Assembly: GCA_965220665.1 (NCBI GenBank)
Contig: CBDCQQ010000005.1
Location: 682,001-746,000 of the forward strand
DNA: 64,000 bases
Direction: 5' to 3'
DNA from: JAJDZL01 sp965220665
Lineage (GTDB): Bacteria > Pseudomonadota > Gammaproteobacteria > Arenicellales > JAJDZL01
The notes under the pieces were generated by a model that was given only the letters and a program-made list of their open reading frames with translations, did not search any database and had not been told where the DNA came from. Of the stretch, positions 43,035-52,620 are shown piece by piece; within the stretch, counting starts at the first letter, position 1, and every line of letters starts with the position of its first letter. A program made the position numbers and the translations under genes.

Positions 43035-43458
43035 AAAATTGAAAAAAAATGAAAAAAAGGAAATCAAAGAGAGCAAATCGTGGCAAAATATTGCAAAGCT
43101 CATTTGTCTCCATTTGGAAGCCTTGGACTTGAACTTCTAAAATTCGAGTCTTGCGGTTTCGGTTTAGGCAGGTCGCCTTGGCCTGCCTTTTTTCTTGGAA
43201 TCGAGCGATACATGAGACATCGGAACCGATGAAACATTTAAACATCAAAAAAATCGTTCAGAATCCATAACATTAACTGACAGTAAGGTTTACGCGGCCG
43301 GTTCTGTTGGTCGGAAACAATCCCTCTTGAATGAAATGGGACGAAAACACGCATAAGGTATTGCTAATTCCGGCGATTGAGTTGATAATCCGACTCACAA
43401 ATTTAAATCATGTTTACTGACCACACGGTGAATACCCAATCAATCTGAACAAACACGA
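43035..43458. terminator. Intergenic region with intrinsic terminator at 43166-43195
   Basis: AGGCAGG at 43166-43172 pairs with CCTGCCT at 43182-43188, followed by TTTTTTCTT, about 130 bases after dnaE2. The preceding 130 bases are A-rich and hold no gene; a small RNA ending at this terminator cannot be excluded. Nothing else is recognised up to the sixA-like gene. Confidence 0.75.
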
Positions 43459-43956
43459 ATGCGACTTATTCTTACAAGACATGCCAAATCCAGTTGGGAT
43501 GAACCCTACCTCAGTGATCACGACCGTCCACTTTCCAAACGCGGGCGCAAATCCAGCGATGCAATTGGCAAATGGCTGGTAGAAAACAGTCACATTCCGA
43601 AGACTGTACTGTGTTCCACATCAGCAAGGACTACGGAAACCTGGGATAGAATTCAGAAGTTCATGCCACATACTAGCGATGTTCGATACGAATCGGACCT
43701 GTATCACGGTTCCACTCACTCTATTTTGGAGGTTTTGGCACAAGCTACTGAATCGACAGTAATGGTATTGGGACACAATCCGGGCATTGGAATTTTTGCT
43801 GAATCCATACTGCGGGTACTGCCGCGCCATCATGCCTTTATGCTGTATCCAACTGCAGCTACCCTGGTGTGTGATGTACCGGTGGAAAACTGGACAGAAG
43901 TCACAATGAACACCGCTCAGTTTATAGATTTTGTCATTCCGCGCGAACTGATTTGA
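43459..43956 (+). CDS. SixA-like histidine phosphatase
   Basis: Cytosolic phosphohistidine phosphatase of the RHG branch. It begins MRLILTRHAKSSWDEPYLSDHDRPLSKRG (catalytic His in TRHAKSSW), continues with CSTSARTTETW, the second catalytic His region VMVLGHNPGI, and ends with a short tail. Length 165 residues fits SixA-type proteins that dephosphorylate His-containing phosphotransfer domains; the substrate here is unknown. Confidence 0.9.
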   Translation: MRLILTRHAKSSWDEPYLSDHDRPLSKRGRKSSDAIGKWLVENSHIPKTVLCSTSARTTETWDRIQKFMPHTSDVRYESDLYHGSTHSILEVLAQATESTVMVLGHNPGIGIFAESILRVLPRHHAFMLYPTAATLVCDVPVENWTEVTMNTAQFIDFVIPRELI

Positions 43957-44118
43957 ATCTCGTAAATTCGTCACTATCTATACGAATGACAGGCGATTGA
44001 AATCGCTCAGCGTTGCGTCTGCAAGCGCAGCATGAGGATTTCCGATCGTTCAATTTGAACATACTAAGCAAGTAAAATGCTTGGGTTTCGCAGCCAATAA
44101 CTTCTGTACTGATTCGAT

Positions 44119-44313
44119 ATGGGAGAAGAACTCGCCACTTGGGAAATGATTGTCGTTGGCGTTTTGGCCGTTGGCTTGCTTTTCTTTGTATTGCCAGGGC
44201 TCAAACGGCTCAATGAGGAAGCCCGTAAAGCTGAAAAAGATTGGCCTGGTTTCCTGCTACCCATCGGTGCAGTCATATTGCTGATCATCGTGCTGATCAT
44301 GTTTGTCGTCTGA
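44119..44313 (+). CDS. Small two-helix membrane protein
   Basis: A 64-residue protein with two hydrophobic segments (IVVGVLAVGLLFFVLPG and LLPIGAVILLIIVLIMFVV) joined by a charged loop (RLNEEARKAEKDWP). ATG start, its own stop, and codon use like the neighbours support it as a real gene. It resembles small hypothetical proteins of gammaproteobacteria; function unknown. Confidence 0.7.
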   Translation: MGEELATWEMIVVGVLAVGLLFFVLPGLKRLNEEARKAEKDWPGFLLPIGAVILLIIVLIMFVV

Positions 44314-44377
44314 TCAGTATTTGAAATCCGATCGAATTTTTTCACACTTCGTTAATAAGTCTTAGTTGGGATTGAAT

Positions 44378-45076
44378 ATGTCTAAAAAGAGAGTGCTGAC
44401 TGTCAGACACATGGAAGATGTCAGGGACGACCATGTGGCGAGATATCTAAGCGAGAACGGATTTGAGCAAACTCATGTCAACCCCGCGCTCGGAATCCCC
44501 ATGCCCGATGATCCCGATGAATATGACGCACTTTTGATTTACGGTGGAATCCAAAGTGCTAACGACGGTCCTGACAGACCCTATATTGATGAGGAACTTG
44601 AGTGGCTTTCAAACTGGCTTTCCGATAAACGTCCGACACTTGGCATTTGTCTTGGCGCACAACTGATCGCAAAATCTTTAGGGGCAACCGTCGCTCCACA
44701 CCCGCACGGACTTCGGGAAATTGGATTTCACGAAGTCACTCCGACCACCGCAGCACAAGAATTTCTGCCAACTCCATCGTATTTCTATCAGTGGCACAGA
44801 GAAGGATTTACTTTGCCTGACAACTGTGAGTTACTGGCAGAAGGCAGGCTATTTCCAAACCAGGCGTTTCGCTATCAATCCAATACTTACGGCATTCAGT
44901 TTCATCCAGAGGTGACGCGCCCGGTCATGAAAGACTGGTTGAACCACGGAAGTACGTCTCTTGTTGGGGAAGGCGTTCCGTCTGCCGACCGTCAGCTTGA
45001 AGATGAAGCCCGTTACGGAGAAAGGATGGGTAACTGGTGCCGTAGTTTTTTAGACAACTGGGTCGCCAACTGGTAG
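44378..45076 (+). CDS. Class I glutamine amidotransferase
   Basis: Stand-alone GATase1 protein. The nucleophile elbow is LGICLGAQLIAKSLGA (catalytic Cys) and the His-x-Glu pair is in YGIQFHPEV. Early residues HMEDVRDDHVARYLSENGFE are typical of GMP-synthase-like amidotransferases (YfeJ-like group). ATG at 44378 is preferred over TTG at 44366. The amide acceptor is not known. Confidence 0.9.
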   Translation: MSKKRVLTVRHMEDVRDDHVARYLSENGFEQTHVNPALGIPMPDDPDEYDALLIYGGIQSANDGPDRPYIDEELEWLSNWLSDKRPTLGICLGAQLIAKSLGATVAPHPHGLREIGFHEVTPTTAAQEFLPTPSYFYQWHREGFTLPDNCELLAEGRLFPNQAFRYQSNTYGIQFHPEVTRPVMKDWLNHGSTSLVGEGVPSADRQLEDEARYGERMGNWCRSFLDNWVANW

Positions 45077-45121
45077 TTTTACATAAGCCAGTCGGATTTG
45101 CACCCGGCACCATTGGAATTG

Positions 45122-47770
45122 ATGTCAACCGATCAACTTCAACGCACCTATCTCGCGGACTATCGGCCTGCACCATTTTCCGTTTCGGAAGTCTCCCTGG
45201 AATTTGACCTCCACGAATCGAATACCTATGTTCAATCGAATCTGTCAGTCAAAAGAAATTCTTACGCTGGTGAGAAGGAGGCATTATTTCTCAACGGTGT
45301 AAATCTCAATCTGATTTCAATCGAACTCAATGGTCAAACACTCACAACTGACGAGTACACAGTAGGGGAAAAGGGAATATCGATTGCCAATCCCCCTAAC
45401 GAGTTTGAACTTGGCATCTGCAACACTATTGACCCTGCCAGCAACCTTGCCTTATCCGGCATGTATATCTCAGACGGAATCATCTGCACTCAATGCGAAG
45501 CAGAAGGGTTTCGTAATATTACGTACTTTCCGGATAGACCGGACATTCTTAGTCGCTACTCGGTCTCAATCAAAGCGCGCAAATCCGAATTTCCAGTTCT
45601 GCTGTCAAATGGAGAAATGGTTGATCAGGGTGATCTGTCAGACGGCATGCATTTCGTCAAGTGGCATGACCCACATCCAAAACCGTGCTACTTATTTGCT
45701 CTGGTTGCCGGAGATTTGGCAGTCCTCGAAGATGAATTTCGAACGCAGTCAAATCGATGTGTCAAGCTTGAGTTTTATGTTACGGAAACTCACCTCAACA
45801 AATGCAGACATGCAATGGACTGCCTGAAACGAGCCATGGCATGGGATGAGAAGGTGTACGGCTGTGAGTATGACCTCAATCGATACATGATTGTCGCAGT
45901 AGACCAATTCAACATGGGGGCAATGGAGAATAAGGGTCTTAATATTTTCAACTCGAAGTACGTCTATGCAAATCCGCAAACTGCCACGGATCAGGATTTT
46001 CATGCCATCGAGAGCGTGATCGCACATGAGTACTTTCACAACTGGTCTGGAAACCGGGTAACGCTGCGCGACTGGTTTCAACTGAGTCTGAAGGAAGGAT
46101 TCACCATTTTCAGAGACCAGCAGTTCAGCGCTGATATGGGGTCGACCGCAGTTCAGCGCATTCACGACGTTTTTCTCGTGAAACTTCACCAATTCCGAGA
46201 GGACGCCAGTCCCAAGCGACATGCAGTTCAGCCGGATTCGTATCTCACAATTGACAACTTCTACAACATAACGGTGTACAACAAAGGCGCCGAACTCATC
46301 CGTATGCTGTATCTCCTGCTTGGACCGAAAAAGTATCGGGCGGCAACCGACCTATACTTTGAACGGTATGACGGTTGTGCGGTAACGATCGAGGAATTTA
46401 TACAATCAATGGAAGAAGCCAGCGGCCGTGATCTTCAGCAGTTTCGTCGATGGTATTTCGTTGCTGGCACCCCGAAAGTTCGGGTGCATCGAAACTACAA
46501 CTCGAAAGATTCCTCCTTTCAATTGACACTGGAACAAATACCACCCGATTCGACATCTGAAGTGCCAGGTACGCCGATGCACATTCCAATCCAGCTTTCT
46601 TTGCTGAACAAGAATGGTCGCCAAAAATGCCAGTTTCTTAATGGAGATACGACCGCACTGGCCGATGAGTTTCTGCTTGAATTGACAAAACATAGACAGA
46701 CCTTTGAATTTTCGAGTGTCAAAGAATCTCCAACTCTGTCACTTCTACGCGGCTTTAGTGCGCCGGTAGTAGTAGAGGATTCTCAGGCTGATGAGGAACT
46801 TCACGAATTGCTCGCAAATGATGACGACCCTTTTTGCCGTTGGAACGCGTGGCAGCGAATTGCAAAATCCTGTCTGCTTGAGATGATCGATGTTTTTCAG
46901 AAAAATCAAACACCAAAGGTAAACGACGCCTTTCTTGACACTTATTCCTCTGTACTTGACGATGCCCAAGTTGATCCACAATTCAGTGTGCTGCTGCTGG
47001 AACCACCGTCTGAAATCGCGATTGCACAAACGATGGATGTTATTGATCCAGTCGCCATCCATCATACTCGGCGACTGCTGATTCGAACTGTTGCGGAGAG
47101 GTTTTTCGACCGCTTTGTTAACCTGTATCAAACACTTGATCCGCCGGACGACTTAAGTGCAGAGGCAATAGGCAAAAGAAGTCTACGCAATTTATGCTTG
47201 GGTATGCTGATCGAGCTTGACAACGACGTTGTCCATCAAATCGCAGTCGACCAATTCAGATTCAGTAAAAACATGACTGATCTTTCCGCTGCACTGAAGG
47301 CGTTGGTCAATTCAAACAGTGCCTTTCGAGAAACAGCGCTGGCTGCGTTTTACGACAAGTGGAAAGAACACTCAGGCGTGGTCGACAAGTGGTTCCGAAT
47401 TCAGGCAAGTGCTGCACGAGATGATACTCTGAGCAATGTCATTCGTCTATCTTCTCACCAGTCGTTCAGTTACCACACCCCAAACCGGGTATATTCATTG
47501 ATTGGCGCATTCTGTCATGCGAATCCATACTGTTTTCACGTATCGGATGGCAGCGGTTATGAACTTTTGAAGAACAATATTCTCAATATTGACAAGTACA
47601 ACCCACTTGGTGCAGCTCAGTTGACGGAGGCCTTTTCAGAAATCGGACGTTATGACGAAAAACGACAAAAGGCCATGTATGATCGACTGGAAGTGATTGC
47701 GAATACCGATAATCTTTCTGTCAATGCATTTGAAGTTGTTGACCGAATCATGAATTTTAAAAATCAGTAG
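45122..47770 (+). CDS. pepN: Aminopeptidase N (M1 family)
   Basis: Zinc metallopeptidase that removes N-terminal residues from peptides. The exopeptidase motif is MGAMENKGLN, and the zinc site is HEYFHNWSGNRV (H-E-x-x-H) with the distal Glu in LKEGFTIFRDQQF. Length (882 residues) and the all-helical C-terminal region match the E. coli type PepN. ATG at 45122 is preferred over TTG at 45098. Confidence 0.95.
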   Translation: MSTDQLQRTYLADYRPAPFSVSEVSLEFDLHESNTYVQSNLSVKRNSYAGEKEALFLNGVNLNLISIELNGQTLTTDEYTVGEKGISIANPPNEFELGICNTIDPASNLALSGMYISDGIICTQCEAEGFRNITYFPDRPDILSRYSVSIKARKSEFPVLLSNGEMVDQGDLSDGMHFVKWHDPHPKPCYLFALVAGDLAVLEDEFRTQSNRCVKLEFYVTETHLNKCRHAMDCLKRAMAWDEKVYGCEYDLNRYMIVAVDQFNMGAMENKGLNIFNSKYVYANPQTATDQDFHAIESVIAHEYFHNWSGNRVTLRDWFQLSLKEGFTIFRDQQFSADMGSTAVQRIHDVFLVKLHQFREDASPKRHAVQPDSYLTIDNFYNITVYNKGAELIRMLYLLLGPKKYRAATDLYFERYDGCAVTIEEFIQSMEEASGRDLQQFRRWYFVAGTPKVRVHRNYNSKDSSFQLTLEQIPPDSTSEVPGTPMHIPIQLSLLNKNGRQKCQFLNGDTTALADEFLLELTKHRQTFEFSSVKESPTLSLLRGFSAPVVVEDSQADEELHELLANDDDPFCRWNAWQRIAKSCLLEMIDVFQKNQTPKVNDAFLDTYSSVLDDAQVDPQFSVLLLEPPSEIAIAQTMDVIDPVAIHHTRRLLIRTVAERFFDRFVNLYQTLDPPDDLSAEAIGKRSLRNLCLGMLIELDNDVVHQIAVDQFRFSKNMTDLSAALKALVNSNSAFRETALAAFYDKWKEHSGVVDKWFRIQASAARDDTLSNVIRLSSHQSFSYHTPNRVYSLIGAFCHANPYCFHVSDGSGYELLKNNILNIDKYNPLGAAQLTEAFSEIGRYDEKRQKAMYDRLEVIANTDNLSVNAFEVVDRIMNFKNQ

Positions 47771-47807
47771 GCTCGTTATTCTGCTTTAATCACAAGGGTG
47801 GCGCAGA

Positions 47808-48521
47808 ATGCCAAAATCAAAAAACACCGAGTTGACCAAATCAGCGAGTTCTGAGGTCGATGCTTTCCTCAAGCAGGTGGAGTTAGCACCCCGACCTGTA
47901 GCAAGTTCCAGCCGCGGGCGTCTGATTTTCGGAATGGATGCCACTGCCAGCCGCGAGCCGATGTGGGACCAAGCCTGTCACATTCAGTCAGAGATGTTCG
48001 CTGCGACAGCGTCACAAGGGGGACTCGATGTTCAAATGTGTTTTTACCGCGGCTTTCATCAGTTTTTCGCGAGTAAGTGGGTAAGTTCCGCAACAGCTCT
48101 GCATCGGCTCATGAGCAGTGTCAAGTGTATAGGAGGACTTACTCAGGTCGGTAGATTGCTGGACCACACCCTGCGGGAAACGCGAAAGCAGCGTGTCAAC
48201 GCACTAGTGTTCGTCGGTGATGCCATGGAAGAGGATATCGATCGACTTTCAGAGAAAGCCGGGCATCTGGGGCTGAACGGTGTCCCTGCATTTATGTTCC
48301 ACGAAGGATATGACCCGAATGCAGCACGAGCTTTCCGCGAAATCGCCAAGTTGAGCGGTGGCGCGTACTGTAGATTTGACGCTTCCAGTGCCCAGCAACT
48401 CAAGGACCTTCTCGCAGCCGTTGCGGTTTATGCTACGGGTGGACGCAAAGCGCTGGAACAGCTGACTAGCAGGCGCAAGGGTGTGGTCGCACAACTGGCA
48501 CATCAGATTAAGGGCAACTGA
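47808..48521 (+). CDS. VWA-domain-containing protein paired with a J-domain membrane protein
   Basis: A 237-residue soluble protein with a von Willebrand A-like fold: GRLIFGMDATASREPMWDQACHIQSEMF replaces the usual D-x-S-x-S MIDAS start with D-A-T-A-S. LVFVGDAMEEDIDRLSEKAGHLG and FREIAKLSGGAYCRFD follow. It is encoded just before a membrane J-domain protein, a pairing seen in other proteobacteria. Function unknown. Confidence 0.82.
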   Translation: MPKSKNTELTKSASSEVDAFLKQVELAPRPVASSSRGRLIFGMDATASREPMWDQACHIQSEMFAATASQGGLDVQMCFYRGFHQFFASKWVSSATALHRLMSSVKCIGGLTQVGRLLDHTLRETRKQRVNALVFVGDAMEEDIDRLSEKAGHLGLNGVPAFMFHEGYDPNAARAFREIAKLSGGAYCRFDASSAQQLKDLLAAVAVYATGGRKALEQLTSRRKGVVAQLAHQIKGN

Positions 48522-48525
48522 AATT

Positions 48526-49257
48526 ATGGCACGTCTGTTTTTGATTCTGGTCCTGGTCATCGGGCTGATGTGGATTGTGAGTAAGATTGGCAGCAGCGCA
48601 AGCCAGGTCAATCGCCAAAAATACTTCAAACTTGCTTTGCTCTACGGTGCTGTCGGCGTTCTACTGGTCCTGATTTTGACAGCAAAGCTACCCGCATTTT
48701 TTGCATTGATTCTTGCCGCTGTTCCCTGGATTCAGCGCATTATCATGCTTCGAAGCGCCTACAACATGTTCAAGTCCTGGAAAGGCGGCCCTGTGCCCGG
48801 ATCGAAGCCCGGTCAGACTTCAAATGTCAAGACAAAGTTCCTTGAAATGACGCTGGATCATGACAGCGGAGAAATTCAGGGCGAAGTAATCTACGGGAAC
48901 TTCAAGGGTCAGAGACTGAATGAGCTGAGTATTGATCAACTCGCAGAACTGCTGGTTGAATGTCAACGTAAAGACCAGCAATCTTACTCACTTCTTGAAA
49001 CCTACCTGAGTCGCATGCGTCCAGACGAATGGGAAGAATACGTGAAGCAGCACGCTGAGGAACAGGCCCCGTCACCTGGCGCAGATGAAATGACACGCGA
49101 GGAAGCATTGGAAATTTTAGGACTTGATGAATCAGCGTCGAAACAGGACATCATTGAGGCGCATAGAACTTTGATGCAACGCAACCACCCAGACCGAGGT
49201 GGGTCAACTTGGGTAGCCGCAAGAATTAATCGCGCCAAGGATGTACTGCTGGCATGA
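48526..49257 (+). CDS. Membrane-anchored DnaJ-domain protein
   Basis: About 243 residues. Two or three N-terminal transmembrane segments (LFLILVLVIGLMWIV, LALLYGAVGVLLVLIL, FFALILAAVPWI) precede a soluble region and a C-terminal J domain (MTREEALEILGLDESASKQDIIEAHRTLMQRNHPDRGG) with the H-P-D tripeptide that stimulates Hsp70 ATPase. The TIM14/Pam18-like layout suggests it recruits DnaK to the membrane (inference). It follows the VWA gene by four bases and overlaps the next gene (ATGA). Confidence 0.88.
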   Translation: MARLFLILVLVIGLMWIVSKIGSSASQVNRQKYFKLALLYGAVGVLLVLILTAKLPAFFALILAAVPWIQRIIMLRSAYNMFKSWKGGPVPGSKPGQTSNVKTKFLEMTLDHDSGEIQGEVIYGNFKGQRLNELSIDQLAELLVECQRKDQQSYSLLETYLSRMRPDEWEEYVKQHAEEQAPSPGADEMTREEALEILGLDESASKQDIIEAHRTLMQRNHPDRGGSTWVAARINRAKDVLLA

Positions 49258-50468
49258 GACGATTTCTGCTAAATATGAAAATAGTCCTGCCCACACTCCT
49301 GGCACTGGTATTTTTTGTACCCGCCCATGCCAATGAAATTGCTCTACAGGAACAATTGCTCGATCACTCAAGTTTCGGTCTTATCAATATCAAAGTACCA
49401 ACTGGCTATCAGCTTGAACTATTGCCTGCAGAGCTGAACTATCCTCGTATGATCGAGTTTGCACCAAATGGGGATATGTATATTGGTTCAGGACAGCATG
49501 TCTACAAGCTCAATCCACCCTATATGAACGCAGTGCCATTTCTGTGGCTCCCCTCCTATCCACACAGTGTTGCTATTAGGGACGATGAGCTGTTCGTTGC
49601 AACAACGCCGCAACTTCTCAAACTACCTTATGATGCCGATGCTCAGCAAGCGAATGTTGATTTAATTGAAGTGGTTTCACCGCTACCAGGTGGAGCCGGT
49701 CACGCTTCGCGAACTGTCAGAGTCGGTCCGGATGGAGCGCTTTATGTCAGCGTCGGTATAGCGGGAAACTGTTCTGATCAGATGATTTCCAACGACTACC
49801 CCTTTCGCCACCGACGAGGCGGTATGTTTCGCGTTAATGAGTCTGGCACCGTCGCCTTTTTGGAGCCTTTCGCTTCGGGTCTCAGAAATCCGGTTGACTT
49901 TGACTGGCATCCGACCTCTAGTGTCATGTATGCCACTAATAATGGTCCCGATCATCACGGTTTTGAATTGCCACCGGAGTATTTTTCGAAAATCACATCA
50001 GGCTCGTTTCACGGCATGCCCTGGTTTCAATATGACGGAGAGCACGTCAATCGTGATGACTGCATCGATTCGGACCCACCTTTATCAAAGGAAACAGTGG
50101 AAATACCAGTTGCCACATTTCCGGCACGCAATGCGCCGCTCGGCATGACATTCGTCCCCGAAGGTGCGCTGGATGAACGCTTCGTCAACAGTGCTGTAGT
50201 TGCATTGCACGGATCATGGGGTACTCAGCCGGATGGCTCTTTTAGCGGCCCACCCGAGAGTCGACGGCCGCCTGCAGTAGTGCTGGTTCGGTTCGAAGGT
50301 GAGGAGGCAGTTAGTGTTGAACCACTGGTCACCGGATTCCAAGACGAGGCGGGGAGTCGCTGGGCACGTCCTGCGGGAGTGGCGGTGGGTCCTGACGGCT
50401 GGCTCTACATCACCAGTGATGGCGGGTCATATGAAGGTTTGATGCGCCTGAGACTGCAAGGTTCGTAA
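49254..50468 (+). CDS. PQQ-dependent sugar dehydrogenase-like (sorbosone dehydrogenase-like) periplasmic protein
   Basis: Exported protein with signal peptide ending LVFFVPAHANE. The mature part is a six-bladed beta-propeller of the glucose/sorbosone dehydrogenase family: GHASRTVRVGPDGALYVSVG, RGGMFRVNESGTVAFLEPFASGLRNPVDFDWHP, HGMPWFQYDGEHVNRDDC, and RPAGVAVGPDGWLYITSDGG. Such enzymes oxidise sugars or alcohols with PQQ, but cofactor binding and substrate are not proven. The ATG overlaps the stop of the J-domain gene. Confidence 0.85.
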   Translation: MRRFLLNMKIVLPTLLALVFFVPAHANEIALQEQLLDHSSFGLINIKVPTGYQLELLPAELNYPRMIEFAPNGDMYIGSGQHVYKLNPPYMNAVPFLWLPSYPHSVAIRDDELFVATTPQLLKLPYDADAQQANVDLIEVVSPLPGGAGHASRTVRVGPDGALYVSVGIAGNCSDQMISNDYPFRHRRGGMFRVNESGTVAFLEPFASGLRNPVDFDWHPTSSVMYATNNGPDHHGFELPPEYFSKITSGSFHGMPWFQYDGEHVNRDDCIDSDPPLSKETVEIPVATFPARNAPLGMTFVPEGALDERFVNSAVVALHGSWGTQPDGSFSGPPESRRPPAVVLVRFEGEEAVSVEPLVTGFQDEAGSRWARPAGVAVGPDGWLYITSDGGSYEGLMRLRLQGS

Positions 50469-50515
50469 ACACTATGAAACCGCCCCCGACCTTCACGGTC
50501 ACATTTATCTCAGAT

Positions 50516-50677
50516 CTAGTTTCGTTGGATTTTCGATAGGGACGCCAACCTGGATTGCGCGGTTTGAACGTATTCCAATGAAGTGTCATAGCCTACATAG
50601 GATCGATCAGATTGAACCGATGCGACAGCAGTTGTTCCCGATCCCATAAAGGGGTCTAGAACAATATCGTTTGCAAA
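50516..50677 (-). pseudogene. 3' fragment of a DNA methyltransferase gene split by a transposon
   Basis: On the minus strand this reads LFANDIVLDPFMGSGTTAVASVQSDRSYVGYDTSLEYVQTAQSRLASL-, ending with TAG at 50516-50518. It is the SAM-binding motif I region and C-terminus of a beta-class methyltransferase. The matching N-terminal portion lies at 53452-54203 on the same strand, on the other side of the IS1595-type element. The terminal 8 bases (TTTGCAAA, 50670-50677) are the target-site copy. Confidence 0.9.
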
Positions 50678-50773
50678 GAGCTTTATATACAAAAGTCACA
50701 ATCCAGCTTGACTTCTGACTTGATTAAATTTATACTATAGTCACAATCAGTAGTTGTCAGCAGAAACAGAAAC

Positions 50774-51632
50774 ATGGCAAAGAAAGCACCTGGAAAAGCA
50801 CACAGAATGGGCGTGTCCTTTGTTCAGCGTATGCGCAAATTCCCCGATGATGAAACCGCTCGGAAGTGGTTTGAGAGCATTCGCTGGAAGGATGGGGCAT
50901 ATTGCCCTTATTGTAAATCCCACAATGTTCAATCCAATATCAGGCACGGGACAATGACGCATCGATGTAGGGATTGCGAATGTCGCAGGATGTTTTCACT
51001 TAGGACGGGGACTGTCATGCAGAGCAGCAAGCTGGGCTATCAGGTATGGGCTATCGCAATATACTTGGTCACAACCAATCTAAATGGCATATCGTCAATG
51101 AAACTGCATCAAGATTTGGGAATTACGCAAAAGACTGCATGGCACTTGGCTCATAGACTGCGAATATCATTTGAGCAGGACGCAGGATTGCTAAATGGCG
51201 TTGTCGAAGTGGACGAGACTTATATGGACGGTCTGGAAGGGAACAAGTACGAATCCAAGAAGCTGAATACTGGACAGGGCGGAATGGGTAAGCCGCAGTC
51301 ATCGGAGCAAATGGTCGTGAATCCAAGCAGGTCAAGACAGAAGATATCGGGAAACCAGACGCTCGACATTGCACGGATTCTTTGATGACAGCGTAGAGAA
51401 GGGTTTGATCATAAATACGGAGGACTTCAAATCCTACGACTATCTTCAAGCGTATAGCCATAGGACTGACAGGCACGGCGTTGGTGAGCATGTTGATGCT
51501 CAAGTTCGCATCAACGGCATAGAGTTATTCTGGTCAATACTCAAACAAGTACATAAGGGAACATTCCGCAAAATGAACGTACAGCATCTTGATCGGTATG
51601 TGACCGAGTTTACCAGTCGACATAATGCCTAG
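50774..51632 (+). pseudogene. IS1595-family transposase, broken by two frameshifts
   Basis: The N-terminus has the zinc-binding YCPYCKSHNVQ...HRCRDCECRRMFSLRTGTVM and the family segment NGISSMKLHQDLGITQKTAWHLAHRLR. The catalytic VVEVDETYMDG (first Asp), then TEDFKSYDYL (second Asp) and VRINGIELFWSILKQVHKGTFRKM follow, but in three frames: frame 1 to about 51290, a second frame (AAVIGANGRESKQVKTEDIGKPDA) to about 51355, then a third frame from about 51369 to the stop at 51632. Two single-base indels explain this. The element is therefore probably unable to move by itself. Confidence 0.88.
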
Positions 51633-51735
51633 CCGCTGGACGCCATTGATCAGATGAATTGCATTGCAAGAGAAATGGACGGGAAACAACTTACATACAA
51701 GCAACTAGTCAATAACGGAGGGAGATAAAAATCTA

Positions 51736-52620
51736 ATGAAGAATACTGCCATGAAAGCGTTTGGCACTTCCAATAGGGTTGGTCATGATTCAAGCGGATT
51801 CTATGATCGTAAAATGTATTCAAAAAAAGCGAAGAAAAAGAAAACCAGAATTGAAAATGAAGTGGAGTGCGACGAAAGCCTAATAAACAGAATTTATAAT
51901 CATACAAGCGCCGATATGCATGAACTGCCGAGCAATTCCATTCATTTGTCGGTCACATCACCTCCGTATAACGTCGGCAAGGAATACGATGATGATTTAA
52001 CAGAGAAGGATTATCTGAATTTGCTGCATTCAGTCTGGAAGGAGGTTTACAGGGTTCTTGTTCCGGGAGGTCGTGCATGTGTCAACGTGGCTAACATCGG
52101 CCGCAAGCCCTATATTGCCATCAATTCAAAAATTACCGGTCAAATGGTTGATCTTGGCTTTCTGATGCGTGGAGAAATTATTTGGGATAAATCGGCAAGC
52201 GCAGGGGTATCGTGCGCATGGGGAAGTTGGAAATCTCCCTCTAATCCTGTTTTGAGGGATACGCATGAATACATCATGGTGTTTTCTAAAGGTCAATTCA
52301 ATCGGTCTTCAAGAATAGGGAAATCCACAATAGATAAAGACGAATTTCTTGAATATACCAAGAGCGTATGGAAGTTTCCGGCCGAATCAGCAAAGCGGGT
52401 TAAGCATCCTGCACCTTATCCTGTAGAGCTTCCAAGACGATTGATACAACTGTATACGTATTCTAATGACATTGTTTTGGATCCATTCATGGGTTCTGGA
52501 ACTACGGCTGTTGCGGCACTGAATACGAATCGAAAATATGTAGGCTATGACACATCGCAGGAATATGTGGATCTAGCGGAAAAACGATTGGCGGTGGAGA
52601 GTGAATCATTGTTTGCTTGA
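51736..52620 (+). CDS. Beta-class DNA methyltransferase (TSPPY type, likely N4-cytosine) of a ThaI-like R-M system
   Basis: SAM-dependent DNA methyltransferase of 294 residues. Catalytic motif IV is TSPPYNVGK; the SAM-binding motif I (DPFMGSGTTAVAA) lies near the C-terminus, so the order IV...I is the beta class. TSPPY is usual for N4-cytosine enzymes. The endonuclease gene overlaps its 3' end by 20 bases, so the two form an R-M pair carried within the transposon. By eye about three quarters of residues match the disrupted methyltransferase at 53452-54203. Predicted target by analogy with ThaI is CGCG, unproven. Confidence 0.92.
   Translation: MKNTAMKAFGTSNRVGHDSSGFYDRKMYSKKAKKKKTRIENEVECDESLINRIYNHTSADMHELPSNSIHLSVTSPPYNVGKEYDDDLTEKDYLNLLHSVWKEVYRVLVPGGRACVNVANIGRKPYIAINSKITGQMVDLGFLMRGEIIWDKSASAGVSCAWGSWKSPSNPVLRDTHEYIMVFSKGQFNRSSRIGKSTIDKDEFLEYTKSVWKFPAESAKRVKHPAPYPVELPRRLIQLYTYSNDIVLDPFMGSGTTAVAALNTNRKYVGYDTSQEYVDLAEKRLAVESESLFA

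Noticed and set aside
43120..43165. T-arm-like sequence (TTCGAGTC) suggesting a tRNA
   Set aside because: The flanking bases do not form the T-stem, and no acceptor, D or anticodon arms can be drawn.
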